A stretch of DNA of 15,576 nt from Chloroflexi bacterium UBA4733 (GTDB lineage: Bacteria; Chloroflexota; UBA4733). The DNA lies in the NCBI GenBank assembly GCA_002404055.1, contig DHIZ01000067.1, forward strand, positions 1,842-17,417, written 5' to 3'. A model generated the notes under the pieces. It ran no database searches. It was not told the origin of the DNA and saw only the letters and a list, made by a program, of their open reading frames with translations. A program made the translations under genes and the position numbers. Below are positions 1 to 7,284 of this stretch, in pieces. The stretch's first letter is position 1. The number at the start of each line of letters is the position of its first letter.

Positions 1-20
1 GCTCGCCGGCGCCGGCGAGC
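1..20. repeat. Perfect 20-bp GC palindrome at window edge
   Basis: The first 20 bases are their own reverse complement: two 10-base arms (GCTCGCCGGC and GCCGGCGAGC) with no loop. It begins exactly at base 1, so the true extent to the left cannot be seen. It could be half of a larger hairpin, a protein-binding dyad, or a chance product of GC-rich sequence. Confidence 0.6.
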
Positions 21-730
21 CGGTAGCAAAGGCGTACATCAGCGACATCGGTGAAGCGCGGCTGCCGGAAGTCTGCTTGCCAAGACTCTCCGTTCTGCAA
101 CGCCATCCACTCATCCCTTCCCCCGATTGGTTGCATCTACTCGCTCCTGTACCCACGGACGGGTTCGGTGGTAGGCGATACTCCGTTCTTACCACAGGCG
201 CTTTTTCACACCGCCTCGCCGTCGTACGGGCCTTCCTACCGGGCACAATCTGACCGCCGCCTCCCTCGCCACGCATGGAGTACTTTACTATACTTAGAGC
301 GCGTGAGTGCATGTTCTGGGGCGATGATGCATCGACAGCGATCCGCTTCAACCGGCTGCGCAGGATCAGGTGGCGCCGAACGGCTGCCGCTTCCGCAGCA
401 CATCACTGCCCGTACCACCGGCAGTAACGGATCAGGAATGACACGAGGTATCGGGCGGCAACTGTTGCGCTGCTGCCTTCAGGCAAGAATGCGGCTTCGC
501 TGGCTGGAGCAGTGCTATCAACCGAGCCGGCGGCCCGTCGACTGCAGCCAATCATCGCCGTCTTCCAGATGAGGTTCTTGGGCTTGGCGAGTGCTGTCCG
601 CCCCGTGGATACGCGAAGTCCAAGCAGATACTGGGAATCGCCGGACGCCGCGCCGCATCCTTGCCAATGACGTGGGCGCCCATGCCGATCTGCTCGTTCC
701 CTTCTCCGCAGGCGCCTGGAATTCGACGCG
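1..730. other. Left-edge stretch with no supportable gene
   Basis: No reading frame in this stretch gives a recognisable protein. A 173-codon frame at 51-572 (+) is open, but its product is rich in Ser, Arg and Cys with no domain pattern. A frame open from the left edge to a TGA at 251-253 (+) reads somewhat more like protein, but its third-position GC looks lower than in the clear genes here; it could be the tail of a gene lying left of the window or a decayed relic. I saw no tRNA-like, rRNA-like or CRISPR pattern. Treat it as intergenic or degraded DNA. Confidence 0.5.
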
Positions 731-771
731 CAAAAGTAGCGAGGGCGCTCTGCACGCTAGAGCGCCCTCGC
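731..771 (-). terminator. Rho-independent terminator of the DoxX gene
   Basis: Positions 739-751 and 759-771 form a perfect 13-bp inverted repeat around a 7-base loop. Read on the minus strand, the stem is followed by TACTTTTG, a short U-tract in RNA. The stem begins 18 bases past the DoxX stop codon at 790-792. On the plus strand no T-run follows the stem, so the terminator points leftward and serves the DoxX gene. Confidence 0.85.
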
Positions 772-789
772 CACGACTGGTCGCCCGGC

Positions 790-1410
790 TCAGACCGTCT
801 TGGCTGGTGCGGCGGTCGGCGCCGGTGCGCCGCGACGCAAGAGCCGGCCAGGCGCACCGGGGACACCCAGGAGTGGCAGGACCAGGCTATCCAGACCGAT
901 CAAGCCTGCTACCTTCCAGGCCAGCACCAGACCGGTCGCCAGGATGAACAGGGCCGGGTTGGTGCTGACCGTCCCCGCCAGCAAGTAGTTGGCGTTGAGG
1001 AAGCCACCGAAGAAGGCGGCGATGCCGGTGAAGAGGCCGACGATCAGGCCCAGGCCGACGAGGATCTCGCCAAAGGTGATGGCGTAGGACCAGACGGCCA
1101 GGTGCGGCTGGACGACATGCTGCAGAAACCAGGCGTAGTAAGGCTGGACGTTGACGTGGGCGCCGCTGGTCTGCTTGAGGGCGCCGGCCACGAAGCCGGC
1201 CATCGCCTTGCCGGCATTGGCGCCGACCCAACTGGACTCCGTCCCGGTCAGCTTACCCCAGCCTGCCGTGAACCACTGCCAGCCGACGTACAGTCGCACG
1301 ATCAACCAGAAGGGGGCCATCCGCCGGTCGGCAAACAGGAACCGCGCCAGCGGCGGATCAGGGACTTCTGCCGGTTGCCCCTGGGTGAGGTTGGTGAAGA
1401 TGGCAGCCAT
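790..1410 (-). CDS. DoxX family membrane protein
   Basis: A 206-residue DoxX/DoxD-like integral membrane protein. After a roughly 25-residue hydrophilic N-terminus comes the FADRRMAPFWLIVRLYVGWQWFTAG-type first membrane segment (about 31-52) with the family's W-F-x-x-G-W-G-K pattern. A loop follows (53-105), then a GEILVGLGLIVGLFT segment (114-128), a FFGGFLNANYLLAG segment (133-146) and a last helix (153-172). Known relatives include the DoxD/DoxA thiosulfate:quinone oxidoreductase subunits and mycobacterial DoxX, which works in a thiol/redox membrane complex; substrate assignment here is open. The ATG at 1410 is chosen because GAGAGGAG precedes it by 7 bases; an upstream extension to 1503 has no family similarity that I can see. 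The gene stands alone, divergent from the kinase operon, and ends in a strong terminator. The C-terminus is Pro/Ala-rich and probably cytosolic. Confidence 0.85.
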   Translation of the reverse strand: MAAIFTNLTQGQPAEVPDPPLARFLFADRRMAPFWLIVRLYVGWQWFTAGWGKLTGTESSWVGANAGKAMAGFVAGALKQTSGAHVNVQPYYAWFLQHVVQPHLAVWSYAITFGEILVGLGLIVGLFTGIAAFFGGFLNANYLLAGTVSTNPALFILATGLVLAWKVAGLIGLDSLVLPLLGVPGAPGRLLRRGAPAPTAAPAKTV

Positions 1411-1826
1411 GCTGCAACTCCTCTCTTTCCTTTCGGCGCCGGTCAGTAAGCTATACCGGTACAACCGTATGGATAGCATGCCGGAGCGGGGGACGGCGCG
1501 CATCCGGGCAATTCATCATTTCGGCGTGGTGGCAATGCTGTAATTGTGGGATGGGGTGGGACCATCACGAACGCAGACTGGGGCCGGCGGCCAGCCGTGC
1601 TCGCCTTTGAGAGGACCTCGCCAAATAAGGAATCTCGCTCGTCTGCCCTCGCGCGAGAATAGATGTCCCACCGTTACGCCTTTTTCGCACTCCCCGGTGG
1701 TACGATCAATGACCGCACGGTAGGGGTCGCTATTTGTATTTGTACTTCCAGCTTCCAGCACAATATATAAGCGTCGCCGCTCGCCTGACCCCTGTCCCAA
1801 CTGAACGAGCCTGAGGAGGAGAAGCG
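1411..1826. promoter_or_regulatory. Divergent intergenic region, DoxX / hybrid kinase
   Basis: This 416-base region separates two divergent genes and holds no credible ORF. Toward DoxX it contains an imperfect dyad at 1453-1470 (ATACCGGT and ACCGTAT arms, separated by ACA and off by one base) close to a TATAGC on the minus strand; this might be an operator or promoter core but has no good -35 element. Toward the kinase it contains the promoter candidate listed separately. A G-rich tract at 1548-1560 has only three close G runs. Confidence 0.4.
1740..1769 (+). promoter_or_regulatory. Candidate sigma70-type promoter for kinase operon
   Basis: TTGTAC (1740-1745) lies 18 bases before TATATA (1764-1769), in an AT-rich island within otherwise GC-rich DNA. 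It would give a leader of about 50 bases before the ATG at 1827, which carries its own strong GAGGAGGA ribosome site at 1813-1820. This is a match by eye to the consensus only. Confidence 0.45.
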
Positions 1827-4226
1827 ATGGCGACAAAGCTGATGGATCCGACGCTGATGCAAGACCCCCAGGATGTGGCGGACTTTCTCACCAACGTGCT
1901 CGAGTCCTCCACGGAGTACTCGATCATCGGCAAGGACCTTGACGGGTTGATCCTGCTCTGGAACGAGGGCGCCCACAGGATTTATGGGTACGAGCCCGAA
2001 GAGGTCATCGGCAAGGTCAACGCTGAGATCCTCCATGCCCCCGAGGATGTCAAGGCCGGACTGCCTCGCGCCATGCTCGACACCGCGCTGGCGGAGGGGA
2101 AATGGGAGGGCACGCTGAAGCGAGTGCGGCGAGATAGACAACAATTCACGGCCCGAGTGGTCGTGACGCCGCGGCGCGATCTGTCTGGAGAGCCAATCGG
2201 CTTCCTCCTCATCTCCCGCAACATTTCCGACGAGCTGCGCCTCACCGAGGAACTCCAGGCCACCCAGTTCTACACGCGCTCGCTGATCGAGTCGAACATT
2301 GACGCCTTGATGACCACCGACCTGCTCGGGGTGATCACGGACGTGAACCAGCAAATGGAAGCCTTGACGGGTCGGGCGCGCGAGGAACTGGTCGGGACAC
2401 GGTTCGCAGGCTACTTTACCGACCCGGGCCACGCCGAGGATGGCATCAAGCTCGTGCTCCGCGAGGGCCGCGTGACCAACTACGAGCTCACCGCTGTCGG
2501 CAAGGACGGGCGGGAGACGGTCGTCTCCTACAACGCCGCTACCTTCTACGACCGCGACGGCAAGCTCCAGGGCGTCTTCGCCGCCGCCCGCGACGTGACC
2601 GAGCAAAAGGAGCTCGAAGCCCAACTGCAGCGCCAGAACGAGGAGCTGGAGGTCCAATACCAGCGCGTGCAGGAGGCCAACCGCCAGAAGAGCGAGTTCC
2701 TGGCCAACATGTCGCACGAGCTACGGACGCCCCTCAACGGCGCCATCGGCTTCACCCAGCTCGTGCATGAGGGAAAGGCGGGCCCGATCTCGACCCAGCA
2801 GCAGGAGTACCTGGGCTTCGTCCTGACCAGCACCCGGCACCTGCTGCAATTGATCAACGACATTCTCGACCTGGCCAAGGTCGAATCCGGGAAGGTGGAC
2901 TTCCACCCCGAGCTGGTGGACCTGGAGCGCGTCACCGGCGAGGTGATCTCGGTGGTGCGCGAATTGGCGGCGAACAAGCGGCTCCAACTGGGCGTCGAGG
3001 TCGATCCGTCGATCGGCAAGCCGATCACCGACGCCGCGCGCCTGAAGCAGGTGCTCTATAACTACGTCTCGAACGCTATCAAGTTCACGCCGGACGGCGG
3101 CTCGGTGGCGGTGCGGGTCCTGCGGGAGGACGCGGACTTCTTCCGCCTTGAGGTGGAAGATAGCGGGATCGGCATCAAGCCCGAGGACATGAGCCGCCTG
3201 TTCGTCGAGTTCCAGCAACTCGACGCCAGCGCGGGGAAGAAGTACGCCGGAACCGGCCTCGGGCTGGCGCTCACCAAGCGGATCGTCGAAGCGCAGGGCG
3301 GCAGCGTGGGGGTGCGGAGCGTGCCGGGGCAGGGAAGCGTCTTCTTCGCCGTGCTGCCCCGGCGCCTGAGTCCTGCGGCGAGAAGTGCCGCCCCGTCGTC
3401 CGGCGTGGCCTCGCTGACCGGCAGCGTTGGCCGCATCCTGATCGTCGAGGATAACCCGGCGGACCAGCAGTTCCTGCTTGAGACGTTGGAGCAGGCCGGG
3501 TATAGCGCGGAAGTGGTCCCAAGTTGCGCCGAGGCGATTCGGCATCTCCAGCGCGAGCGGGTTGATGCCGTCCTGCTCGACCTGCTGCTGCCGGACGGAC
3601 CAGGGCTGGACGTGCTGCAGGCGATCCGCACCGACGGGCCCAACCGGGACACGCCCGTCATCATCATCAGCGTCGTGCCCGATCTCGCTCTGGCGGCGGC
3701 TTTTCCCGTGCAATGCGTGCTCACCAAGCCTGTTGGCGCGGAGGATCTCCGGGCAGCGCTCGCGGGTGCGGGCGTCGCGCCCCGGCACGGGCAGCGGGTC
3801 CTCGTGGTGGACGACGACCCTGCCGCCCTGGCGCTGGCCGAGCTGGCGCTCCAGGAAGCCGGGTATGTGCCGATCTGCTGCCTTGATGGGGAGAGCGGCC
3901 TCGCCGCCGCGGCGGCGGAGAAACCCGGCGCCCTCATCCTGGACCTCCTGATGCCCGGCATGGACGGCTTCGCGTTCCTCCAGCGGCTCCGCCAAACGGC
4001 GTCGGGCAAGCGACTGCCGGTGCTGGTGTGGACGAGCAAGCTCCTCACCGACCAAGAGACCGAACAACTCCGGGCCAGCACCCAGGCCGTGGTGACCAAG
4101 GGCGACGGGAGCACGAACGCAGTGGTCGACACCCTGGCGGAGGTCCTCGGTGGCAGAGCGAGCCCCAGGAGCGCAGCGCCGCGCCAGCCGAGGACGAATG
4201 CAGTCGGTGCAGGGAGCGGGCGATGA
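1827..4226 (+). CDS. Hybrid sensor histidine kinase (PAS-PAS-HisKA-HATPase-REC-REC)
   Basis: A 799-residue soluble hybrid kinase with no membrane segment. Order: PAS 1 (about 22-135), PAS 2 (about 147-258), a coiled-coil linker (258-288), HisKA with the phospho-acceptor His297 in SHELRTPLNG, and a HATPase with N-box Asn416, DSGIGI from Asp445 and GTGLGL at 475-480. Receiver 1 (about 536-645) has Asp585 and Lys634; receiver 2 (about 656-775) has acidic VDDD, Asp706 and Lys758. All core catalytic residues are present, so it should autophosphorylate and pass phosphate to its own receivers. The sensed cue is cytoplasmic and unknown. The ATG at 1827 has a near-ideal GAGGAGGA site 6 bases upstream. 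Its stop overlaps the next gene's start (ATGA), implying coupled translation with the lone receiver, its likely partner. The last 25 residues form a low-complexity Arg/Pro/Ala tail. Confidence 0.93.
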   Translation: MATKLMDPTLMQDPQDVADFLTNVLESSTEYSIIGKDLDGLILLWNEGAHRIYGYEPEEVIGKVNAEILHAPEDVKAGLPRAMLDTALAEGKWEGTLKRVRRDRQQFTARVVVTPRRDLSGEPIGFLLISRNISDELRLTEELQATQFYTRSLIESNIDALMTTDLLGVITDVNQQMEALTGRAREELVGTRFAGYFTDPGHAEDGIKLVLREGRVTNYELTAVGKDGRETVVSYNAATFYDRDGKLQGVFAAARDVTEQKELEAQLQRQNEELEVQYQRVQEANRQKSEFLANMSHELRTPLNGAIGFTQLVHEGKAGPISTQQQEYLGFVLTSTRHLLQLINDILDLAKVESGKVDFHPELVDLERVTGEVISVVRELAANKRLQLGVEVDPSIGKPITDAARLKQVLYNYVSNAIKFTPDGGSVAVRVLREDADFFRLEVEDSGIGIKPEDMSRLFVEFQQLDASAGKKYAGTGLGLALTKRIVEAQGGSVGVRSVPGQGSVFFAVLPRRLSPAARSAAPSSGVASLTGSVGRILIVEDNPADQQFLLETLEQAGYSAEVVPSCAEAIRHLQRERVDAVLLDLLLPDGPGLDVLQAIRTDGPNRDTPVIIISVVPDLALAAAFPVQCVLTKPVGAEDLRAALAGAGVAPRHGQRVLVVDDDPAALALAELALQEAGYVPICCLDGESGLAAAAAEKPGALILDLLMPGMDGFAFLQRLRQTASGKRLPVLVWTSKLLTDQETEQLRASTQAVVTKGDGSTNAVVDTLAEVLGGRASPRSAAPRQPRTNAVGAGSGR

Positions 4227-4603
4227 GCGGTGGTCCGGTGCTGATCGTCGACGACAACTACATCAACCTCCAGCTCGCCAGGGTCACCCTCGAGCTCGCG
4301 GGCTACGCGGTGCGCACCGCCGCGGACGCCGACGAGGCGCTGGCCGCCATCGCGGCCGAGTCGCCACGCCTCATCCTGATGGACCTGCAGCTACCCGGTA
4401 TGGACGGGTTGACACTGACCCGGCGGTTGAAGGCCGATCCCGCAACATCCGACATCGTGGTCGTTGCGTTGACCGCATATGCCATGAAGGGCGACGCGGA
4501 GACGGCGCGCCGCGCGGGCTGCGACGGCTACGTCAGCAAGCCGATCGACGTGGCGACGCTGCCGGCCGTCGTGGGGTCCTTCCTGGGAGGGGGAGGGTCA
4601 TGA
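4223..4603 (+). CDS. Single-domain response regulator (DivK/CheY-like)
   Basis: A 126-residue stand-alone receiver. The acidic pair Asp10/Asp11 (LIVDDN), phospho-acceptor Asp54 in LMDLQLPGMDG, switch Thr84 in ALTAYAMKGD and Lys106 in YVSKPID are all in place. The AYAMKGD...GCDGYVSKPID run is typical of DivK-like single-domain regulators that shuttle phosphate or bind kinases rather than DNA. There is no output domain. The ATG at 4223 sits in an ATGA overlap with the upstream hybrid kinase and follows an AGGGAG ribosome site; the frame is open upstream, but that part is only a shadow of the kinase gene. Its own stop overlaps the next start in the same way, so three genes are translated as a chain. 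It is the probable phosphate acceptor of one or both flanking kinases. Confidence 0.93.
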   Translation: MSGGPVLIVDDNYINLQLARVTLELAGYAVRTAADADEALAAIAAESPRLILMDLQLPGMDGLTLTRRLKADPATSDIVVVALTAYAMKGDAETARRAGCDGYVSKPIDVATLPAVVGSFLGGGGS

Positions 4604-6270
4604 CAGCCTCGAACGCCCTACTCCTGGTAGTGGACGACAATCCGGTCTTCGGTCGGATGGCCCAGGCGATGCTCGAGGGTGCCGGCTACCGCATCGCCCT
4701 GGCCGCAGACGGCCGCACGGCGGCGGCCATTGTCCATACTCAGCACCCCGCGCTCATCCTGTTGGACCTCGTCCTACCGGACACGGACGGTCTCGCGTGG
4801 GCGCGTCAGTTGCGGGAGTCGGTGGGCATCGACACGCCGCCGATCATTGCCTATTCGGGCATCGCAGACGAGCCAAGTCGGGCGGCGCTTGTCGAGGCCG
4901 GCGTCGCGGCCTTCCTGCCGAAGCCCGTGGGGTTGCAGCAACTGATCGGGCTCGTGCGCGCGCACCTCGCGGTCAGGTCGCCCAGCGCCTATGCCGCGCC
5001 GGAGTCCGTTGCAAGACGGACGGTGGTGCTCGCGGATGATGAGCCGGTCCAGCGGCGACTCCTGGCCATTCAGCTCGAGCAGCGCGGTTTTGAAGTTATC
5101 GAGGTCGGGGATGGGCAGGCTGCGCTGGCGCGCGCGCGCCAAGAGCCTCCTGCTGCGATCGTCAGCGACGTGCTGATGCCGGAACTGGACGGATTCCAGT
5201 TGTGCCTGGCGATCAGGCAAGACCCGCGTCTGGCCGCCGTGCCGGTCGTGTTGACGTCGTCCGCCTACACCGAGCAGGCAGACCAGGAGCTGGCGCGGCG
5301 GGTGGGCGCCCATGCGCTCGCGTTAAGGACGCCAGACGGAACGGAAGTCGCCGAAGCGCTGCTCGACGCCTTGAATGCGGGGGCTCGTCGCGCCCACGCC
5401 GAGTCCGCAGGCCCGCCGATAGCAGCCTACACGGAGCGGCTGGTCCGTCAGCTTGAGCGGCAACTCGCGACAAACGTGGAACTTCGGACCCAATTGCTGG
5501 GAATGCAAGGTCAGCTCAGCGTCCTCGAGGGGCTGGTGGAGATCGTCGAACGTGCGGGCACTGCGGACAAGGTCGTCGACGAGATCCTGAACCGGTTTCT
5601 GGATGCGGCGGGCATCTCCAAGGGCGCCATCTACCTCTGGGACGAGAGGGGAGAACCGGTGCTGGCCTCGGCCGCGAGCCTGCCCACAGCCACCGGCCCG
5701 GCCGGGCCGGTGGCTGATACCCTCACCACGCTCCTCATGCGTGCCCGCGAGTCTCGGCATCCGCTCATCGTGCCCGAGGGCGCCGCCCCGTCGCCTGAAG
5801 AGGCAATCTGGCTCCAGGCCTGGGCCGCACAATCATTGCTGGCCGTTCCACTGGTCGTCGCCGGCCAGTGCCTCGGGCTGCTGATCATCGTCCTGGACAG
5901 CCCCCGCGCCGCGGCGGAATGGAGCAAGGCTGCTCACGGAGTCGCCGCGCAGATCGGCGAAGCGGTCGTGCTCGCCCGAACCCTGGGGCGTCTGCGCGCG
6001 AGCGAGGCCCTGTACGCCACGACCTTCGAGCAGGCGCCCACCGGCATCGCGCACCTCTCGCTTGACGGCCACTGTCTGCGGGCGAACACGCGCCTGTGCG
6101 CGATGCTGCGGATCTCGCCGGAACAGTGCGTCGCGTTGGACTGGAGCGACATGTGGTGGGCTGCGGAAGGGACAGCAGGGTGGACAGCGCTGACCGCTTC
6201 TCTATCCAACGAGCAGGACGTGTACTACGCAGACCTGCGGCTCAGGCCGGCGGTTGGCGAGCCCGTGTAG
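4600..6270 (+). CDS. REC-REC-GAF-PAS protein, N-terminal part of amber-split kinase
   Basis: This 556-residue product is the front part of a multidomain kinase whose frame continues intact beyond the TAG at 6268-6270. Receiver 1 spans about 5-125 (VVDDN, Asp56, Lys108). Receiver 2 spans about 140-260 (LADDEP, Asp190 in SDVLMPELDG), but the usual switch Lys is replaced by Arg243. A coiled-coil linker (about 275-312) leads to a GAF domain (about 310-462), then a PAS domain from about 466 that is cut off before its last strands. The ATG at 4600 overlaps the previous stop (ATGA) and is preceded by a purine-rich GGGAGG site 9 bases away; the open frame further upstream, back to 4150, belongs to another gene's DNA. 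If translation stops at the TAG, the product is a receiver/GAF protein with a broken PAS domain and no kinase. Confidence 0.8.
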   Translation: MTASNALLLVVDDNPVFGRMAQAMLEGAGYRIALAADGRTAAAIVHTQHPALILLDLVLPDTDGLAWARQLRESVGIDTPPIIAYSGIADEPSRAALVEAGVAAFLPKPVGLQQLIGLVRAHLAVRSPSAYAAPESVARRTVVLADDEPVQRRLLAIQLEQRGFEVIEVGDGQAALARARQEPPAAIVSDVLMPELDGFQLCLAIRQDPRLAAVPVVLTSSAYTEQADQELARRVGAHALALRTPDGTEVAEALLDALNAGARRAHAESAGPPIAAYTERLVRQLERQLATNVELRTQLLGMQGQLSVLEGLVEIVERAGTADKVVDEILNRFLDAAGISKGAIYLWDERGEPVLASAASLPTATGPAGPVADTLTTLLMRARESRHPLIVPEGAAPSPEEAIWLQAWAAQSLLAVPLVVAGQCLGLLIIVLDSPRAAAEWSKAAHGVAAQIGEAVVLARTLGRLRASEALYATTFEQAPTGIAHLSLDGHCLRANTRLCAMLRISPEQCVALDWSDMWWAAEGTAGWTALTASLSNEQDVYYADLRLRPAVGEPV

Positions 6271-6324
6271 GCCCATGCCACCGTCGCGCTAGTACGGGAC
6301 GGCGCCAACCAGCCCTGGCATTAC

Positions 6325-7131
6325 GTGGCCACGATCGAAGACATCACCGCCCGAAAGCACGCGGAGGAACTGTCGCTCCAGAATCTCCAACTCCAGGAGC
6401 AGCTCCAGGCGCTGGAGGCCCAGCGGGTGATCAATCATCTGCAGGGGGAGTTCTTGAGCACCGTGTCTCACGAGTTCCGGACCCCCCTGGCCTCGCTGGT
6501 TGGCTTCTCGGAGTTGCTGCTCGATCGCCAGGTGGACGCGGCGACAGCGCGCCAGTGGATTGAGACGATGCACAGCGAGGCTGAGCGGCTGGCCCATCTC
6601 GTGACAGATGTGCTCGACGTGGCGCGCATCGAAGAGAACCACATGACTGTGGACGTACAAGCCCTCGATGTGACGGCGGCGATCGAACAGGCGCTGGCGC
6701 CGTTCACGGCCCAGGGCCTGGCACACCGTCTGGAGCGGCGCTACGGGCGCCCGCTGCTGCCCGTCCTGGCGGACTCGGACAAGTTGACCCAGATCCTGAC
6801 CAACCTCGTGTCCAACGCCCTCAAGTACTCGCCAGCGGGAGGCAACGTGACCATCTCAGCGCAAGGCGTCGACCGCATGGTACGGCTCAGCGTGGCCGAC
6901 CAGGGGCTGGGCATCCCCCCCGAGGAGTTGTCGCGCTTGTTTGGGCGCTTCCACCGCATCAACGACCCGGCCCGGCGGCAGATCGGCGGGACCGGGCTCG
7001 GGCTGTACATCACCAAGCGCCTGGTAGAGCTGCACGGCGGACGCATCTGGGTCGAGAGTCCGGGGCCGGGGCAGGGCAGCACCTTCCACGTCGAGCTCCC
7101 GGCGGCAGAGAACGCGCTGGCCGGTGACTGA
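6325..7131 (+). CDS. Histidine kinase core, C-terminal part of amber-split kinase
   Basis: The frame downstream of the TAG encodes the end of a PAS domain (ATIEDITARKHAEE), a coiled coil, HisKA with phospho-acceptor His49 (numbered from the GTG at 6325) in SHEFRTPLAS, and HATPase motifs: Asn164 in NLVSNALKYS, Asp192 in DQGLGI and GGTGLGL at 221-227. It is catalytically complete. The first possible start after the TAG is the GTG at 6325, which has no ribosome site. A later in-frame GTG at 6427 follows GGAGG (6414-6418) by 8 bases and would give a 234-residue kinase core without any sensor. Whether either start is used is unknown; the natural reading is that this is the tail of the 4600-7131 gene. 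Confidence 0.75.
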   Translation: MATIEDITARKHAEELSLQNLQLQEQLQALEAQRVINHLQGEFLSTVSHEFRTPLASLVGFSELLLDRQVDAATARQWIETMHSEAERLAHLVTDVLDVARIEENHMTVDVQALDVTAAIEQALAPFTAQGLAHRLERRYGRPLLPVLADSDKLTQILTNLVSNALKYSPAGGNVTISAQGVDRMVRLSVADQGLGIPPEELSRLFGRFHRINDPARRQIGGTGLGLYITKRLVELHGGRIWVESPGPGQGSTFHVELPAAENALAGD

Positions 7132-7181
7132 ACGGCAGAGGGCCGGCCAGCGAAAGGCGGGCAGGTGGAACGCCCGCGCCC

Positions 7182-7256
7182 AGCCGCTTCCGGCAGCACT
7201 TTCCGATATGGCCGGTCGCTGATCATGGCATCGTAGGCGTCTGCGACGGCAATGAT
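7182..7256 (-). pseudogene. HD-GYP domain relic
   Basis: On the minus strand, positions 7256 down to 7191 encode IIAVADAYDAMISDRPYRKV followed by LP, and the next codons (EAA) may still belong. This is the highly conserved C-terminal signature of HD-GYP cyclic-di-GMP phosphodiesterases (A-V-A-D-x-Y-D-A-M-x-S-x-R-P-Y-R). Before it the frame has no GYP or HD motif, and after it the expected A-G-T-x-F-D-P stretch is missing. No ORF long enough for the domain exists here. The relic lies 28 bases past the stop of the minus-strand receiver gene, on the same strand but in a different frame, so the pair could derive from a REC-HD-GYP (RpfG-like) protein that lost most of its output domain by deletion. 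Confidence 0.75.
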
Positions 7257-7284
7257 TGGTGAGGACCTCCAGCGGGCGGCGAGC

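Larger units (their letters stand above)
4600..7131 (+). pseudogene. REC-REC-GAF-PAS-HisKA-HATPase kinase interrupted by in-frame TAG
   Basis: Taken as one unit, the frame from 4600 to the TGA at 7129-7131 spans 844 codons, counting the TAG and the terminal stop, with a single internal stop, TAG at 6268-6270. The PAS domain reads straight through it: strands before (YYADLRLRPAVGEPV) join strands after (AHATVALVRDG ... HYVATIEDITARKHAEE) with no gap or frame change. Many PAS domains have Trp at this point (V-W-x-x-x-T-V-S-L-V-R-D), so a TGG-to-TAG change is the simplest origin. All other domain motifs are intact on both sides, so the lesion is either recent, a sequencing error, or tolerated as a split gene. 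Confidence 0.75.

Noticed and set aside
275..427. Small plus-strand ORF starting MEYFTILRARECMFWGDD
   Set aside because: It has 50 residues, no recognised relative, no clear ribosome site and an Arg/Ala-rich tail. It could be a gene relic but cannot be supported.
51..572. 173-codon plus-strand ORF near the left edge
   Set aside because: The product is rich in Ser, Arg and Cys, lacks hydrophobic periodicity or motifs, and its ATG has no convincing ribosome site.
1548..1560. G-quadruplex candidate
   Set aside because: Only three close G runs are present; the fourth is over 20 bases away.
2721..4067. 448-codon minus-strand ORF
   Set aside because: It is a shadow of the hybrid kinase on the plus strand; long antisense ORFs are common at this GC content.
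4150..4599. N-terminal extension of the REC-REC-GAF gene to 4150
   Set aside because: This part reads out of frame through the hybrid kinase end and the lone receiver gene. The ATG at 4600 has the ATGA junction and ribosome site.
6268..6270. Pyrrolysine or programmed readthrough at the TAG
   Set aside because: There is no downstream stem-loop of note and nothing in the window suggesting pyrrolysine machinery. A Trp-to-stop mutation explains it more simply.
7157..7177. Hairpin GCGGGC/GCCCGC as a terminator between the convergent operons
   Set aside because: The stem has only 6 bp and no T-run follows on either strand.
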